DNA of 64,000 nucleotides, taken from the NCBI GenBank assembly GCA_040753875.1, contig JBFMDV010000032.1, positions 1 through 64,000 on the forward strand. Reading direction: 5' to 3'. The DNA comes from Candidatus Zixiibacteriota bacterium (GTDB lineage: Bacteria; Zixibacteria; MSB-5A5; GN15; FEB-12). Positions 10,201 through 18,158 of this stretch are shown in pieces. A program made the translations under genes and the position numbers. The notes below the pieces were generated by a model that worked only from the letters and a program-made list of their open reading frames with translations, ran no database searches and was not told the DNA's origin. The number at the start of each line of letters is the position of its first letter. The stretch's first letter is position 1.

Positions 10201-10643
10201 CCAACCTGATCCAGGCATGTGTCAGCAAGGAAGTGTTGAGTTCGGTCGCTATTAGTGATCGTATTGCCGAATTAAGATTAGCGCTGGAGACCTATCGGGG
10301 ACCCCTATTGCCAATGCTTCCATATGAAGCATTTACGATCGAACCTCGAGAACAGCTGCAGGCACAGTACCAGCGTGGATCTCTGGAACTGGCGGAATTG
10401 CTGGCCGCCAACAAGTGCTTAGGGGAGGCCGGTACCGTGGTTGAAAGAGCGCTTGCCTATGATCAGTTGTGGACCGATGGTGTCCGGTTGTTATTGCAGA
10501 TCTATGTTATGCAGAAAGAGTTTTTGAAGGCTATGCGGGTATATCGGAGTTATGAAAAGCGGTTACGGGAGGAGCTCGCCATAGCGCCCGATGAGGACAT
10601 ACGGGACTATTTTGATCTGATTATGAAATCTTCAATGGGATAG
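7278..10643 (+). CDS. MalT-type STAND ATPase transcriptional regulator with SARP/BTAD C-terminus
   Basis: The product has 1121 residues, starting at a TTG with AGGG about 8 bases upstream. The N-terminus matches MalT/LuxR-type STAND regulators: ESKLSAPKP, Walker A APAGYGKTTLAQQ (about residues 42-54), Walker B YLVLDNWE, then a TPR-like superhelix of roughly 500 residues. The C-terminal 250 residues are not a LuxR helix-turn-helix but an OmpR-like winged helix (HVVMLGGFSV; EEELIEYLWPETDPTKSRAS; LRTTVKDLRKAL) followed by a bacterial transcriptional activator domain. This is the arrangement of AfsR/SARP-like activators. It is divergent from the lipoprotein operon and upstream of the oxidoreductase gene, either of which it could control. 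The inducer is unknown. Confidence 0.85.
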   Translation: MVVNVIESKLSAPKPLRNAIERRLLIKSVDEAKDANLILLIAPAGYGKTTLAQQILASRPNSRNAWYHLDDSDAHPDQFIAYLVAALLRVLPKLNATSPGSDIRQTIEDVCFAIEQYEGPRSYLVLDNWECVDHNRDIASILPLLARSGRGRLTVIIASRIPPSFKTRRDQTRGSILRLDAAQLAFSLPECQEALRLRFGRDLDDDVLERFWRETSGWCVSVGLLPSTLPRDGFAAVSQSSLSPTHTGAFQEYFTEEVYESLSPDFARFLCETSLFDVLTAERCAAVVSTPERVEESLDELSRSAIPHVVLEQPAHYRLHALAKQAFRSHLADIVKPVQVAALYRSTSEHYLKEGLIFEAIGLLMELGDYDRALDLMDTKWSDLYGQHGWIRVRQWLEALPAEYHNRAAFVKTYSNVLNVSGDNKGAIAFLKDKLSPERFSNDIESFGSLWANYWWARVNTEPGPHYDAAKKDHDSLTSVSLGFSPTMLGIFQNTLGMAAYLELRLREAIAHVRKAAELVEEPYLRLRIIANQNEALYSHLLGDSITALDDLKQVRDDCHRMGLQSQVPKMYMLEANIHLAMGYYRDALHDIDQCVASMREFGGYSLQLDIYVGRFRGIALWYLGDRAEGLRLLMAAQEPAKQFGVLTGTEVALLCEYYSLLDGHPEQVVSDHDIPDRHQPSECRLIYLALNAFRSFQGKSFSGLKRRATQIRDLATSCEMPQWVATGSFLLAMSPTRSADNQRLKDLLLQALGLLKKLGWRSYPMSNNTITSFVTAKATRLGIDATLVEPLLSTGTDIDLTPAFDAELKDSALSAEERIRLWEAASRLSIRGLSTHAKRHMATVNKRELRALRTYHELLDHCPLPPLHVVMLGGFSVSAKGRIVRFNRSSSRLLFQHLLVNHPRKMHEEELIEYLWPETDPTKSRASLRTTVKDLRKALDPYAVPRGSSYVAYAEQHYGLELPPESHVDYLDFTNLIQACVSKEVLSSVAISDRIAELRLALETYRGPLLPMLPYEAFTIEPREQLQAQYQRGSLELAELLAANKCLGEAGTVVERALAYDQLWTDGVRLLLQIYVMQKEFLKAMRVYRSYEKRLREELAIAPDEDIRDYFDLIMKSSMG

Positions 10644-10834
10644 AGCGCTCGACCCGTTCTATTATTGGTGTGTCACACAGCCCTCGCCCGTCCTCGCGAG
10701 CGAGGCCCGGCACGAAAATACTTGTTTGAGAGGCATATTCGTCATATTGCTTCGCACGGGAATAAGTTATTAACTTTGACTTGAGTTGATACTATTGGGG
10801 GTAAGGAAGCTCGTCTAACCTCGGAGGAATTGTC

Positions 10835-11794
10835 TTGAAAGCAATCGTACGCACGAGATATGGATCGCCCGACATCCTGGAACTGAAAGAAGTCGACAAG
10901 CCTGTTCCGAAAGGACATCAAGTCTTGGTGAGGATCCATGCGGCGTCGGTGAACCCGCTTGACTGGCACATCCTGCGTGGCAAGCCGCTTCTTGTCCGAT
11001 TTATGGGTTTTGGGTTTCCAAAGCCGAAACATCAGATACTTGGGGCCGACATGGCGGGCCGCGTAGAAGCGGTCGGCAGCGATGTAACTCGGTTTAAGGT
11101 AGGTGACGAAGTCTTCGGCGCAGGCATGGGCGGATTCGCAGAGTACGCGTGTCTTCGCGAAGACAGCTTAGTGCTAAAGCCGGCAGCTATGACCTTCGAA
11201 CAGGCGGCGGCCGTACCGGTTGCGGGGCTGACGGCGTTGCAGGCTCTTCGTTATCGCGGGCGGGTGCAAGCGGGACAACAAGTATTGATCAACGGCGCGT
11301 CGGGTGGTGTGGGCACATTTGCGGTGCAGATTGCCAAGGCGCTCGGAGCTCACGTGACCGGCGTGTGCAGCGGGCGGAACCTGGAGATGGTGAGGTCAAT
11401 TGATGCCGACGATGTGGTCGATTACACGAAAGAAGCGTTCTGGCGGAGTGGGAAGAAATATGCTCTGATCCTTGACAACGCGGTATACCATTCGATAGGT
11501 AACTCTCTGCGTGCCCTGACGCCAACCGGGATCTATGTTTTTGTCGGCGGCTCCACTGCCGGTTTCTTGCAGACGCTGATGCTCAAAGCTCTGTTTTCAA
11601 GGAAGGGGGGGCGCAGAGTTGTTTCGTTCATGGCAAGCGTGAATCAGACAGATTTGGCTCTCTTAAAGGGCCTTCTGGAAGCCGGCAAAGTCGTACCCGT
11701 CGTAGACAGGAAGTACTCTTTGAGCGAAACACCTCAGGCGATCCGATATGTTGAAGAAGGACACGCACGAGGAAAAGTGGTAATTGTTATCTGA
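10835..11794 (+). CDS. zinc-independent MDR NAD(P)H quinone oxidoreductase / enoyl reductase-like
   Basis: The product has 319 residues. It starts at a TTG with a good GGAGG about 8 bases upstream. It is a typical medium-chain dehydrogenase/reductase: GroES-like N-terminus (MKAIVRTRYGSPDILELKEV; ILGADMAGRVEAVGSDVTRF), then a Rossmann fold with NGASGGVGTFAVQIAKALGA (about residues 150-170). The catalytic and structural zinc cysteines of alcohol dehydrogenases are absent, which points to the quinone-oxidoreductase branch. A 13-bp perfect palindrome (AAGTTATTAACTT, 10764-10776) lies upstream and could be an operator. The substrate cannot be told from sequence. Confidence 0.85.
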   Translation: MKAIVRTRYGSPDILELKEVDKPVPKGHQVLVRIHAASVNPLDWHILRGKPLLVRFMGFGFPKPKHQILGADMAGRVEAVGSDVTRFKVGDEVFGAGMGGFAEYACLREDSLVLKPAAMTFEQAAAVPVAGLTALQALRYRGRVQAGQQVLINGASGGVGTFAVQIAKALGAHVTGVCSGRNLEMVRSIDADDVVDYTKEAFWRSGKKYALILDNAVYHSIGNSLRALTPTGIYVFVGGSTAGFLQTLMLKALFSRKGGRRVVSFMASVNQTDLALLKGLLEAGKVVPVVDRKYSLSETPQAIRYVEEGHARGKVVIVI

Positions 11795-11856
11795 CGAGAG
11801 ATAGCAGAAAAGGTACTCTCCTTGTCGCTAATCTTTGCTGTTCGCAAGTTACCGTT

Positions 11857-11947
11857 TTCCATCGACTTCCGCTGATTCGAGCATCGTGTAACCGAACCGA
11901 AGATTGGAAACACACGAAGGTTTGGGGAGAGTGAGGTCGGGGCCGCC
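11857..11947 (+). repeat. 91-bp dispersed repeat, copy 2
   Basis: Second copy, between the convergent oxidoreductase (ends 11794) and PIN (ends 12095) genes. It has exactly the same length as copy 1, with its last 28 bases identical. Nothing else was seen in the 11795-12094 gap. Confidence 0.85.
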
Positions 11948-12094
11948 ATTGTAAGTCATTGACAATCAATTGCTTGCAGCGTAAGAAAAATTGCCGACAT
12001 CGCTCTCCTCATACTCTAATCACAGCACCGGTCAGTCAGTCGTTGGCGCAACTACAATTAAATCATCTACAGGCGCACCCTCTGATTGGCAGTC

Positions 12095-12604
12095 TCAGGA
12101 ACGCTTTATCTTCCTGATTTGTTGGCTAAACTCATCGACAATCTTCTGGGTGATGAACGGGTTAACCTTTGATATTTCTTGAGCAACCAAAATAGCGCGC
12201 GCTACAGTCAATTCACTTTGAGCAACCAGTATTTTCATGGGTTCGAGGCCCCATCGTACCTGTACTCCTTCGTTTTGACATTCCCGTCGCAGCGCTTTGT
12301 CGTTCGTGAGACAACACCAGCCGTGTGATTTCGCGAGAAGCAGAGTCTCATGGTCGTCATAGGCAAGGGGCCCCCGTTTCTCAGCAGCCTCAAGTGCCAA
12401 TGCAATGTCTGGAATGACAATTTGGATGTGGATGCGGCGTGCCTGAGTTTCAGAGAGCTGCTTCACATTGTCGAGGGCGGCTTTACCGACATACACAGGC
12501 TGTACAGTTTGCGAGAAGAGCGACAGAATCGACAAGTCGGATTCGCAGTAGTCAATGAGGGCGCTGGAATCAACTATGAGAGACAGCTTCCAGTCTGTTT
12601 CCAC
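12095..12604 (-). CDS. PIN-domain protein, putative toxin ribonuclease
   Basis: The product has 169 residues, starting at a GTG that lies inside the end of the upstream gene (35-bp overlap). PIN-fold acidic positions are visible: IVDSSALIDYCESD near the N-terminus, AYDDHETLLLAK in the middle and LTNDKALRRE later. They are consistent with a Mg-dependent RNase. The tight overlap with an HTH-metallopeptidase gene resembles toxin-antitoxin layouts in which an Xre-ImmA/IrrE protein is the regulator partner. Toxicity is inferred from family and context. Confidence 0.75.
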   Translation of the reverse strand: METDWKLSLIVDSSALIDYCESDLSILSLFSQTVQPVYVGKAALDNVKQLSETQARRIHIQIVIPDIALALEAAEKRGPLAYDDHETLLLAKSHGWCCLTNDKALRRECQNEGVQVRWGLEPMKILVAQSELTVARAILVAQEISKVNPFITQKIVDEFSQQIRKIKRS

Positions 12605-13703
12605 TTTTTTCTTCTGCCCATGACGCGATTCTTTTCCGCATTTCGGGAAGCGGCAAGTCTAAGATCTCGCCCGCCCTGCTCTGAGTAATCTGCTGCTTCT
12701 CCACACCGACCCGCACGAGACGGTCAAGCCAATCAGTGACAAAATCCGACTGCTTGAGACCGTCCGGTTCAAAGGATTTCGGCTCCTTACCCGGATATCT
12801 CTGTTTGATGATTAATGGGATTTGGCTCCAGACCGTCACTTTGAGAATTCCTTGTTCGATCAGCCTATAGATGACCGCCTTGTAGCTGACGTGAAATATC
12901 CGTTTTACCTTGAGAATGCGGTTCCACGGGTCGAGACCATAGGTTTCCTGCCACTCCTGATCAAATCCGTTTTGTGGCATAAGGAAATGGCTTGCGAACT
13001 CGTCAGCTTCTTTCTCCTGCTTGTTGTCTTCCTCAACAATATCAACTTTGTAAGCGTCCAAGTGCATTACAAGATGGCCGAGTTCGTGAGCGGCGCTAAA
13101 TATCCATCGTTCGACAGGAATGCGGTCCCACACGTTTACAACAATCGCCGGGCCGCCGTCAGCCTGGCCGACGGACATACCAAAGAACCCATCGGACGCG
13201 AGCTCGTAGGGAAGCACTTTTATGCCGTTGGCGGCCAATAGCCCGGTGATATCGTGAACCGGCTCCTTTGCGTTCAAGCCCATTCGCTCTCTGACCAATT
13301 CTGCCGCCAGTACTGATCGGCGTTTTGGTGAGACACCTTTGAGTTCGTCAGAAATACCCGAGAGGGCATATGCCACTTTCTGCTTCTGTTCCCCCAACAA
13401 ATAATTGAAGTCCTCAAGCCACTTGGATACTCGTGCCAGAATATGATCTCTCCGTTTGAGCTTCTTCTGAGCACGGAATCTGACCGAGGATAGTTCTCTT
13501 ACTGGGGAAAGTAACTCTTGTACACCGACCTCCATTGCTCCAGCAACTTTGTAGAGGGTGTCCATCCTGGGACTGCCTCTGCCAGACTCAATGTTAGAAT
13601 AGGTCGGAAGTGAAATCTCCGCGCGCTTGGCCACTTCGAGTTGGGTTAGGCCGCGTTCGTGTCTAACTCTCTTAGCGTTTTTCGCTATCACAGCGGTTCT
13701 CAT
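12570..13703 (-). CDS. Xre-family HTH / ImmA-IrrE metallopeptidase regulator
   Basis: The product has 377 residues, with a strong AAAGGAGG upstream of its ATG. An Xre/Cro helix-turn-helix occupies residues about 1-65 (RHERGLTQLEVAKRAEISLP; TYSNIESGRGSPRMDTLYKV). An ImmA/IrrE-type zinc peptidase domain follows, with HELGHLVMHLD and the downstream EKEADEFASHFLMP segment. The C-terminus is a helical region that seems to contain a second DNA- or RNA-binding part. In this family the peptidase often cleaves a repressor in response to stress. Here it heads a two-gene operon with the PIN protein, and the palindrome at 13731-13759 is its likely own operator. Confidence 0.85.
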   Translation of the reverse strand: MRTAVIAKNAKRVRHERGLTQLEVAKRAEISLPTYSNIESGRGSPRMDTLYKVAGAMEVGVQELLSPVRELSSVRFRAQKKLKRRDHILARVSKWLEDFNYLLGEQKQKVAYALSGISDELKGVSPKRRSVLAAELVRERMGLNAKEPVHDITGLLAANGIKVLPYELASDGFFGMSVGQADGGPAIVVNVWDRIPVERWIFSAAHELGHLVMHLDAYKVDIVEEDNKQEKEADEFASHFLMPQNGFDQEWQETYGLDPWNRILKVKRIFHVSYKAVIYRLIEQGILKVTVWSQIPLIIKQRYPGKEPKSFEPDGLKQSDFVTDWLDRLVRVGVEKQQITQSRAGEILDLPLPEMRKRIASWAEEKSGNRLEAVSHS

Positions 13704-13730
13704 CGTACACCTCCTTTCAGCCTTAAAATA

Positions 13731-13759
13731 TATATATCGACACGAAGTGTCAAGATATA
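13731..13759 (-). promoter_or_regulatory. palindromic operator overlapping the HTH-PIN promoter
   Basis: Two 13-base arms (TATATATCGACAC and GTGTCAAGATATA) with two mismatches are separated by GAA. On the minus strand a -35 TTGACA lies in one arm, and a -10 TATTTT follows 17 bases later, just before the ribosome site of the HTH gene at 13703. Binding by the encoded Xre protein would block the promoter, so negative autoregulation is expected. Confidence 0.65.
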
Positions 13760-13904
13760 AATCTCTCTATGTATAATTACAGAATTGGTAGATAAAATGT
13801 TCCAAAATATTCCGCAAATTGACTGGGTTCGCCATAGCTATGCCTCAGCCTCTGTGCGAAATATGGGACTTGTCTGGATAGAAATAACAGCCTAACTGAC
13901 AGTT

Positions 13905-13995
13905 TTCCAACGTGTTCCGTCGACCATAGCATAGTGTAACCTGACAGGGAAGCTGAAGCTCACAAAAGTTTGGGGAGAGTGAGGTCGGGGCCGCT
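13905..13995 (+). repeat. 91-bp dispersed repeat, copy 3
   Basis: Third copy, in the divergent gap between the HTH gene (starts 13703) and the surface-protein gene (starts 14252). It is identical to copies 1, 2 and 4 over the last 27 bases; only the final base differs. The rest of the gap holds the operator at 13731 and the promoter at 14126. Confidence 0.85.
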
Positions 13996-14125
13996 TTTTA
14001 AGACTACTTTAATCCTGTTTACTTCAAGCACTTTCCACTTTGTAAGCGGTGTCCACCGTAGCACGGGTTCCGAATTATCTTTGCAGAGACTTCCGGTTTT
14101 CCCCACTCGGTACCGGCCAATATCA

Positions 14126-14153
14126 TTGACATAATGGACCGCATCAGTATATT
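14126..14153 (+). promoter_or_regulatory. sigma-70-type promoter for the surface-protein gene
   Basis: TTGACA (14126-14131) and TATATT (14148-14153) are spaced by 16 bases, about 100 bases upstream of the ATG at 14252. This is close to consensus and in the right orientation. Confidence 0.5.
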
Positions 14154-14251
14154 TACCATTGCGACGGGTTCGCTCAAACACTTTGGTGTTGTGATCGCAT
14201 ACTTTGCCGCATAACGGGTTTGTTGATATAACCACTTAAGAAGGAGTGAGA

Positions 14252-17224
14252 ATGTTGAGGCGTTTCATTTTGAAAATCGTGCGTTCCGCCGTCTTGGTCG
14301 CATGCACAGCAGGCATCGCGCTTTCTATTCAGAGCGAATGTCTTGCCCAGGGTTGCCTGGAGAATTTCTCCATCTACGGCCGAGTGGTGGAAGTGTCGGG
14401 GGACGGCAATGCGGCAATCCTGTCTACCGACCCAAATAACCGTGTCTTTGTTCATTACTCGCCGGCAAACGGCACTATACCTTGTCCCCTTCAGCGACAG
14501 GACTTCAACCGGACGGAGTCTTTGTCGCCTAACGGCCAGTTCTACGTGCAGGCTTATCAGGTGGTTGGCAACTGGCATATCTGGAGCTTGGGCGATTCCT
14601 CGCTAGTACCTTTGCAGAAGATCGATGATACGACCATTGATCAGCCCATTCGCATCACTAATGGTGGAAACGTGGTTGGCGCGTATGGGCGCTATTCCAG
14701 TTCGGGACAGCTTGTAGAAAACTGGTACTCGAGCGGGCTACAGGTTGTTGCAGCTTCGAATGACATTCAGACACTGGTGGCGGTAGAGGGAATTCCCAAT
14801 TTGGGCGGTCTAAAGGTGTGGCGTCGGACCGGGGGAGGCGGCGACTTCGAACTAATCGAAGGAGTTCCCGACAGCTTCAGAATCTGGTCGGTCGTGGATA
14901 TGTCTCCCAATGGTACCTATATATGTGGAGAAGCGGCTGTCTATGAAAACGATACCATCTTCGTGGATAAGCGTGCTTTTCGCTGGTCGGCTCCCGACAA
15001 TTTCGTTCTCTTGAGCGGAAGTAACAGCCGAGCCGATTACGTAACTGATATTGGCTGGGTCTATGGGATTGTTGAAGACTACTATGAACCGGCTCGTTAC
15101 GCAGCGGTTGTCTGGAAAGGGACATTGTTTGATTTGCTGCCAGAGATCCTGCCGAACTGCATCGGCCCGGATGTCGGGGACACCGATCCTTTCTTCGGGG
15201 GCGATTGGCAGCTCTTGGACGACGGTGAGTCAATTGCGACCAGCGACGGTATCGTCCGGCCAGGGGGGGGATGCCAGGCTACCATCCATTCGTCCTTCTC
15301 GCTTTCCGGTATGGTGCTCACGTCTGGGCAGACATTTCAATACAGCCTGATTATTGGCGGCGCTACATCAGTTTTACAGGTCTCATACAGCGATGATGGT
15401 GGTGCCACCTATGCGCCTTTCGGACAAGTCCAGGTATACTGCGGAGAAGCGGAGTTCTTGTCCAACCTTCCCGAAGTCTCGACTCAGGTCGACTCTGCGT
15501 ACTTCAAATTCACCGGGACCGATGTCGAGCTAGTAGACGGACCGTTCACTATTCTGATTGCTCCGCCGGATCCTTGCGACAGCATCATCAACAATGCCTG
15601 GACGAATGCCGCAGGCGGTGCTTTCGAGGATGCGCCCAACTGGAGCTCCGGGGCACCGCCGGCCACAAATCATGTTGCGCAGTTAAGTACTGCCGGAGAC
15701 TATACGGTTACCCTTTCCGCGAGCCGCACAATCGCGGCCCTGGAGAATGCTGAAGGCGAACACAGACTTGAGCTAGGCAATAGCACGCTTACGCTGCAAT
15801 ACGATACATACTGCCAACCGGCTTTGATGGTAAGTTCCGGCACACTTGTCTTTGATAGTGGCGCCGTTGTTATCTCAGGTACATCTATGGTTGATGACAC
15901 GAACAGTGTTGCCGGATTGAAGATCACAAACAGCGCTTCGGTTCAGTTCAATGATCGATTTGACGTCGCTGAGAATGGGAGCGGCGAGCTGGTGATAGAC
16001 TCAGGGGGGGTGGTATTCGGCACTGCGCAGACTGAAAGTAATCTGTATGTCGCCGAGGTCGAACCGGGTACTCGGGGATCGGTCACGCTCAATGGAAGCG
16101 GCTCATCTTTGCACACTTTGGGAACTCTTGCTATTGGCGGAGCCGGAAATGGTGTCCTGACTGTTAGCGACGGCGCAGGGGTGTTCGATGTACAAAGCCT
16201 CCAGGTCTACGGAGGAGACTCTGCCGAAGTGAGAGTCGACGGTTCGGGCTCCTCAGTTGAGGCGGGTACGATTTCTCTTTACGCAAACTCGCAGGCGTTA
16301 CTGGCAGCAACAAACGGTGGAGCTATTGCCTGTGACTTGCTTGTGCTCGGCGTGAATGCGTTGGTCGAGGGACCGGTTCTGGCAATCACTACAGTTACAC
16401 CGCCTGGCACACAATCAAGGTCGGCATCGAGGATTTCTGAGCCTGGCATTTACTCGGATAGCGTCTTCCTGTTTGAAGGTGCTACAGTTGCTACCGATGA
16501 CTTTGCGCTGGGTATAGGCGGATTTCTTGGACTGCAGGGTCCTTACTTCGGGGACCTTGTCAATGGCGGTACGCTGAGTCCCGGGGGAGTAACGGAATCC
16601 GCCGGTGGATCGAACGTGATCGGAAACTACACTCAAACTGGTACTGGAGCCCTTGAAATAGAACTGGGCGGCTTGACACCGGGAATTGAGCACGATGCTC
16701 TGTTCGTTGATGGCGCGGTTGAACTCGATGGCGAAATTCAAGTGAAGAGGCTCTTCGGCTATACTCCTCAGCTCGGTGACGTCTTTGAGATCTTGACCGG
16801 ACTTGCCATTTCCGGGGAATTCGATACCATCATCGTTGCCAACAATGAGGTTGAGTACGAAGCCACATATGAAGAGAACAGAGTGTTGCTGACGGTGATT
16901 GCTTTGAATCCAACCAGTATTGATGATGAGTCGAACAACCTTCCAAATGCATTCTCATTGGCACAGAATTATCCAAATCCGTTTAATCCCACCACTACTA
17001 TCAGCTTCAGTTTACCCAGAGCTTCGGATGTGAAAATCGAAATCTTCAACATCGTGGGCCAACGGATTGCTTCGCTGATTGGTGGGACCATGCAAGCAGG
17101 TGAGCATCATGTCGAATGGGATGGCCAGACCGACAGCGGGCAATCAGCCGCTACAGGCGTCTATTTCTACAGGCTTCAGGCGGGTAATCTGATAGATACC
17201 AAGAAAATGTTGCTTCTCAAGTAA
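14252..17224 (+). CDS. T9SS-exported surface protein with beta-strand-rich repeat region
   Basis: The product has 990 residues from the ATG at 14252 with AAGGAG upstream; a GTG two codons earlier is also in frame. A signal peptide ends near SECLAQG. The first 350 residues contain propeller-like text (WRTGGGGDFELIEG, SPNGTYICGEA). Residues about 450-850 are a Gly/Ser/Thr-rich beta-helix-like region with autotransporter-passenger character (WTNAAGGAFEDAPNWSSGAP; TLNGSGSSLHTLGTLAIGGA). The C-terminus is a FlgD-like sorting domain (LAQNYPNPFNPTTTISFSLP to TKKMLLLK) almost identical in kind to that at 1047. This predicts display on the cell surface through T9SS. The ligand is unknown. Confidence 0.8.
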   Translation: MLRRFILKIVRSAVLVACTAGIALSIQSECLAQGCLENFSIYGRVVEVSGDGNAAILSTDPNNRVFVHYSPANGTIPCPLQRQDFNRTESLSPNGQFYVQAYQVVGNWHIWSLGDSSLVPLQKIDDTTIDQPIRITNGGNVVGAYGRYSSSGQLVENWYSSGLQVVAASNDIQTLVAVEGIPNLGGLKVWRRTGGGGDFELIEGVPDSFRIWSVVDMSPNGTYICGEAAVYENDTIFVDKRAFRWSAPDNFVLLSGSNSRADYVTDIGWVYGIVEDYYEPARYAAVVWKGTLFDLLPEILPNCIGPDVGDTDPFFGGDWQLLDDGESIATSDGIVRPGGGCQATIHSSFSLSGMVLTSGQTFQYSLIIGGATSVLQVSYSDDGGATYAPFGQVQVYCGEAEFLSNLPEVSTQVDSAYFKFTGTDVELVDGPFTILIAPPDPCDSIINNAWTNAAGGAFEDAPNWSSGAPPATNHVAQLSTAGDYTVTLSASRTIAALENAEGEHRLELGNSTLTLQYDTYCQPALMVSSGTLVFDSGAVVISGTSMVDDTNSVAGLKITNSASVQFNDRFDVAENGSGELVIDSGGVVFGTAQTESNLYVAEVEPGTRGSVTLNGSGSSLHTLGTLAIGGAGNGVLTVSDGAGVFDVQSLQVYGGDSAEVRVDGSGSSVEAGTISLYANSQALLAATNGGAIACDLLVLGVNALVEGPVLAITTVTPPGTQSRSASRISEPGIYSDSVFLFEGATVATDDFALGIGGFLGLQGPYFGDLVNGGTLSPGGVTESAGGSNVIGNYTQTGTGALEIELGGLTPGIEHDALFVDGAVELDGEIQVKRLFGYTPQLGDVFEILTGLAISGEFDTIIVANNEVEYEATYEENRVLLTVIALNPTSIDDESNNLPNAFSLAQNYPNPFNPTTTISFSLPRASDVKIEIFNIVGQRIASLIGGTMQAGEHHVEWDGQTDSGQSAATGVYFYRLQAGNLIDTKKMLLLK

Positions 17225-17249
17225 GCAGCCCTTTGATCCCGATTATCAC

Positions 17250-17278
17250 GGGCGGGTCTTTTGCCCAGCCCTTTTCCT
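17250..17278 (+). terminator. intrinsic terminator after the surface-protein gene
   Basis: A GC-rich hairpin (GGGCGGG, loop TCTTTT, GCCCAGCCC with one bulge) lies 26 bases after the stop codon and is followed by TTTTCCTT. The orientation fits termination of the gene ending at 17224. Confidence 0.55.
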
Positions 17279-17294
17279 TGGTTAAGCCATTATC

Positions 17295-17385
17295 TTCCAA
17301 CGAGTACCGCTGTTTGTGGAGTATGTTGTTTTCACCGAAAAAACGAACTCCACAATAGTTTGGGGAGAGTGAGGTCGGGGCCGCC
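17295..17385 (+). repeat. 91-bp dispersed repeat, copy 4
   Basis: Last copy, between the 3' ends of the surface-protein gene and the hemerythrin gene. Downstream of here, in the remaining 46 kb, no further copy was noticed on either strand. The rest of the 17225-17534 gap shows only the terminator. Confidence 0.85.
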
Positions 17386-17534
17386 AGTTCCGTATTTCAT
17401 GGTCTCACCGTAAGTTGCGATGTGAGTTCGATTCTCAAACATCAAATTCCGAACGCCTCATAGTCGTCGGCGCGACGCGGTTACTTGATGCTGATCTGCC
17501 ATGAGTTCCTCTGAATAACCGGCCTCGGCGCGAC

Positions 17535-18158
17535 TCATTCACGGCCCCCACAATCATGACAGGCAGATGCCGAGACGAAGTCACATTTGTTAGATTGATC
17601 GGGGCAATACTTGCGAAATAGCCGATCAACACGCTTCTCCCATAGTGTCTTGTGTGTTGCCGGCTGAACACACATGTATTCTGCAAGTCCGTCTTTTCGA
17701 ATTAGTACTCTCTCAGCGAGCGGAAAGTACAGATGGTTTTCGTCACAAATGTGGATAGCGAGGAGAGTTTGAAATGCTTTCGCATTATCGATGAATCTTC
17801 GCCGCCATCCTCTCCGCTCAGCTCGGGCATCCTTCAATGCATGCTTCATCTCGCACACGAAGAGGCGACCCAAAAGATGCTGAATCCCCAATCTCTCTTG
17901 CATGCGCTTAAGTTGCCGATTTGCTGTTCGTTCCACTGCCGGGAACAGCAGTTCTTCTTCGCTGTGATGATGAATCTTGTCGCCATATTCGCTGAAGAAC
18001 CGGACTATCGTTTCGAGATATCCTGAAGGGACCAGGTGCCGACCGGCGAGACACTTTCGCATTGACTCAAGAGTCGACAAACTGGCCGTGATATGTTGGT
18101 GTTCTTCGACAAGCATCTGGATGAGAGTCTTGCGGTGCTCGGGCAACCTGTTCATCAC
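17535..18158 (-). CDS. hemerythrin-like HHE protein at the end of the nos operon
   Basis: The product has 207 residues. Iron-ligand positions of a hemerythrin four-helix bundle are visible: EEHQHITASL near the N-terminus, YGDKIHHHSEEELLFPAVE, a middle QHLLGRL, and HICDENHLYFPLAE. Spacing fits a diiron site binding O2 or NO. The start ATG overlaps the stop of the oxidase-like gene by four bases (ATGA), so it is the last gene of the nos operon and translationally coupled. In denitrification clusters such proteins are thought to sense, store or scavenge NO or repair iron-sulfur centres; this role is inferred from context. Confidence 0.8.
   Translation of the reverse strand: MMNRLPEHRKTLIQMLVEEHQHITASLSTLESMRKCLAGRHLVPSGYLETIVRFFSEYGDKIHHHSEEELLFPAVERTANRQLKRMQERLGIQHLLGRLFVCEMKHALKDARAERRGWRRRFIDNAKAFQTLLAIHICDENHLYFPLAERVLIRKDGLAEYMCVQPATHKTLWEKRVDRLFRKYCPDQSNKCDFVSASACHDCGGRE

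Noticed and set aside
10693-10706. CCTCGC/GCGAGG inverted repeat after the STAND regulator as a terminator
   Set aside because: The loop is only two bases and no T-run follows.
881-17385. 91-bp repeats as integron attC sites
   Set aside because: Length and toxin-antitoxin content are suggestive, but the ends (TTCCAAC and GTTTGGG) do not fit the attC core rules, the arms are not complementary over the needed length, segments reach 11 kb and no integrase is present.
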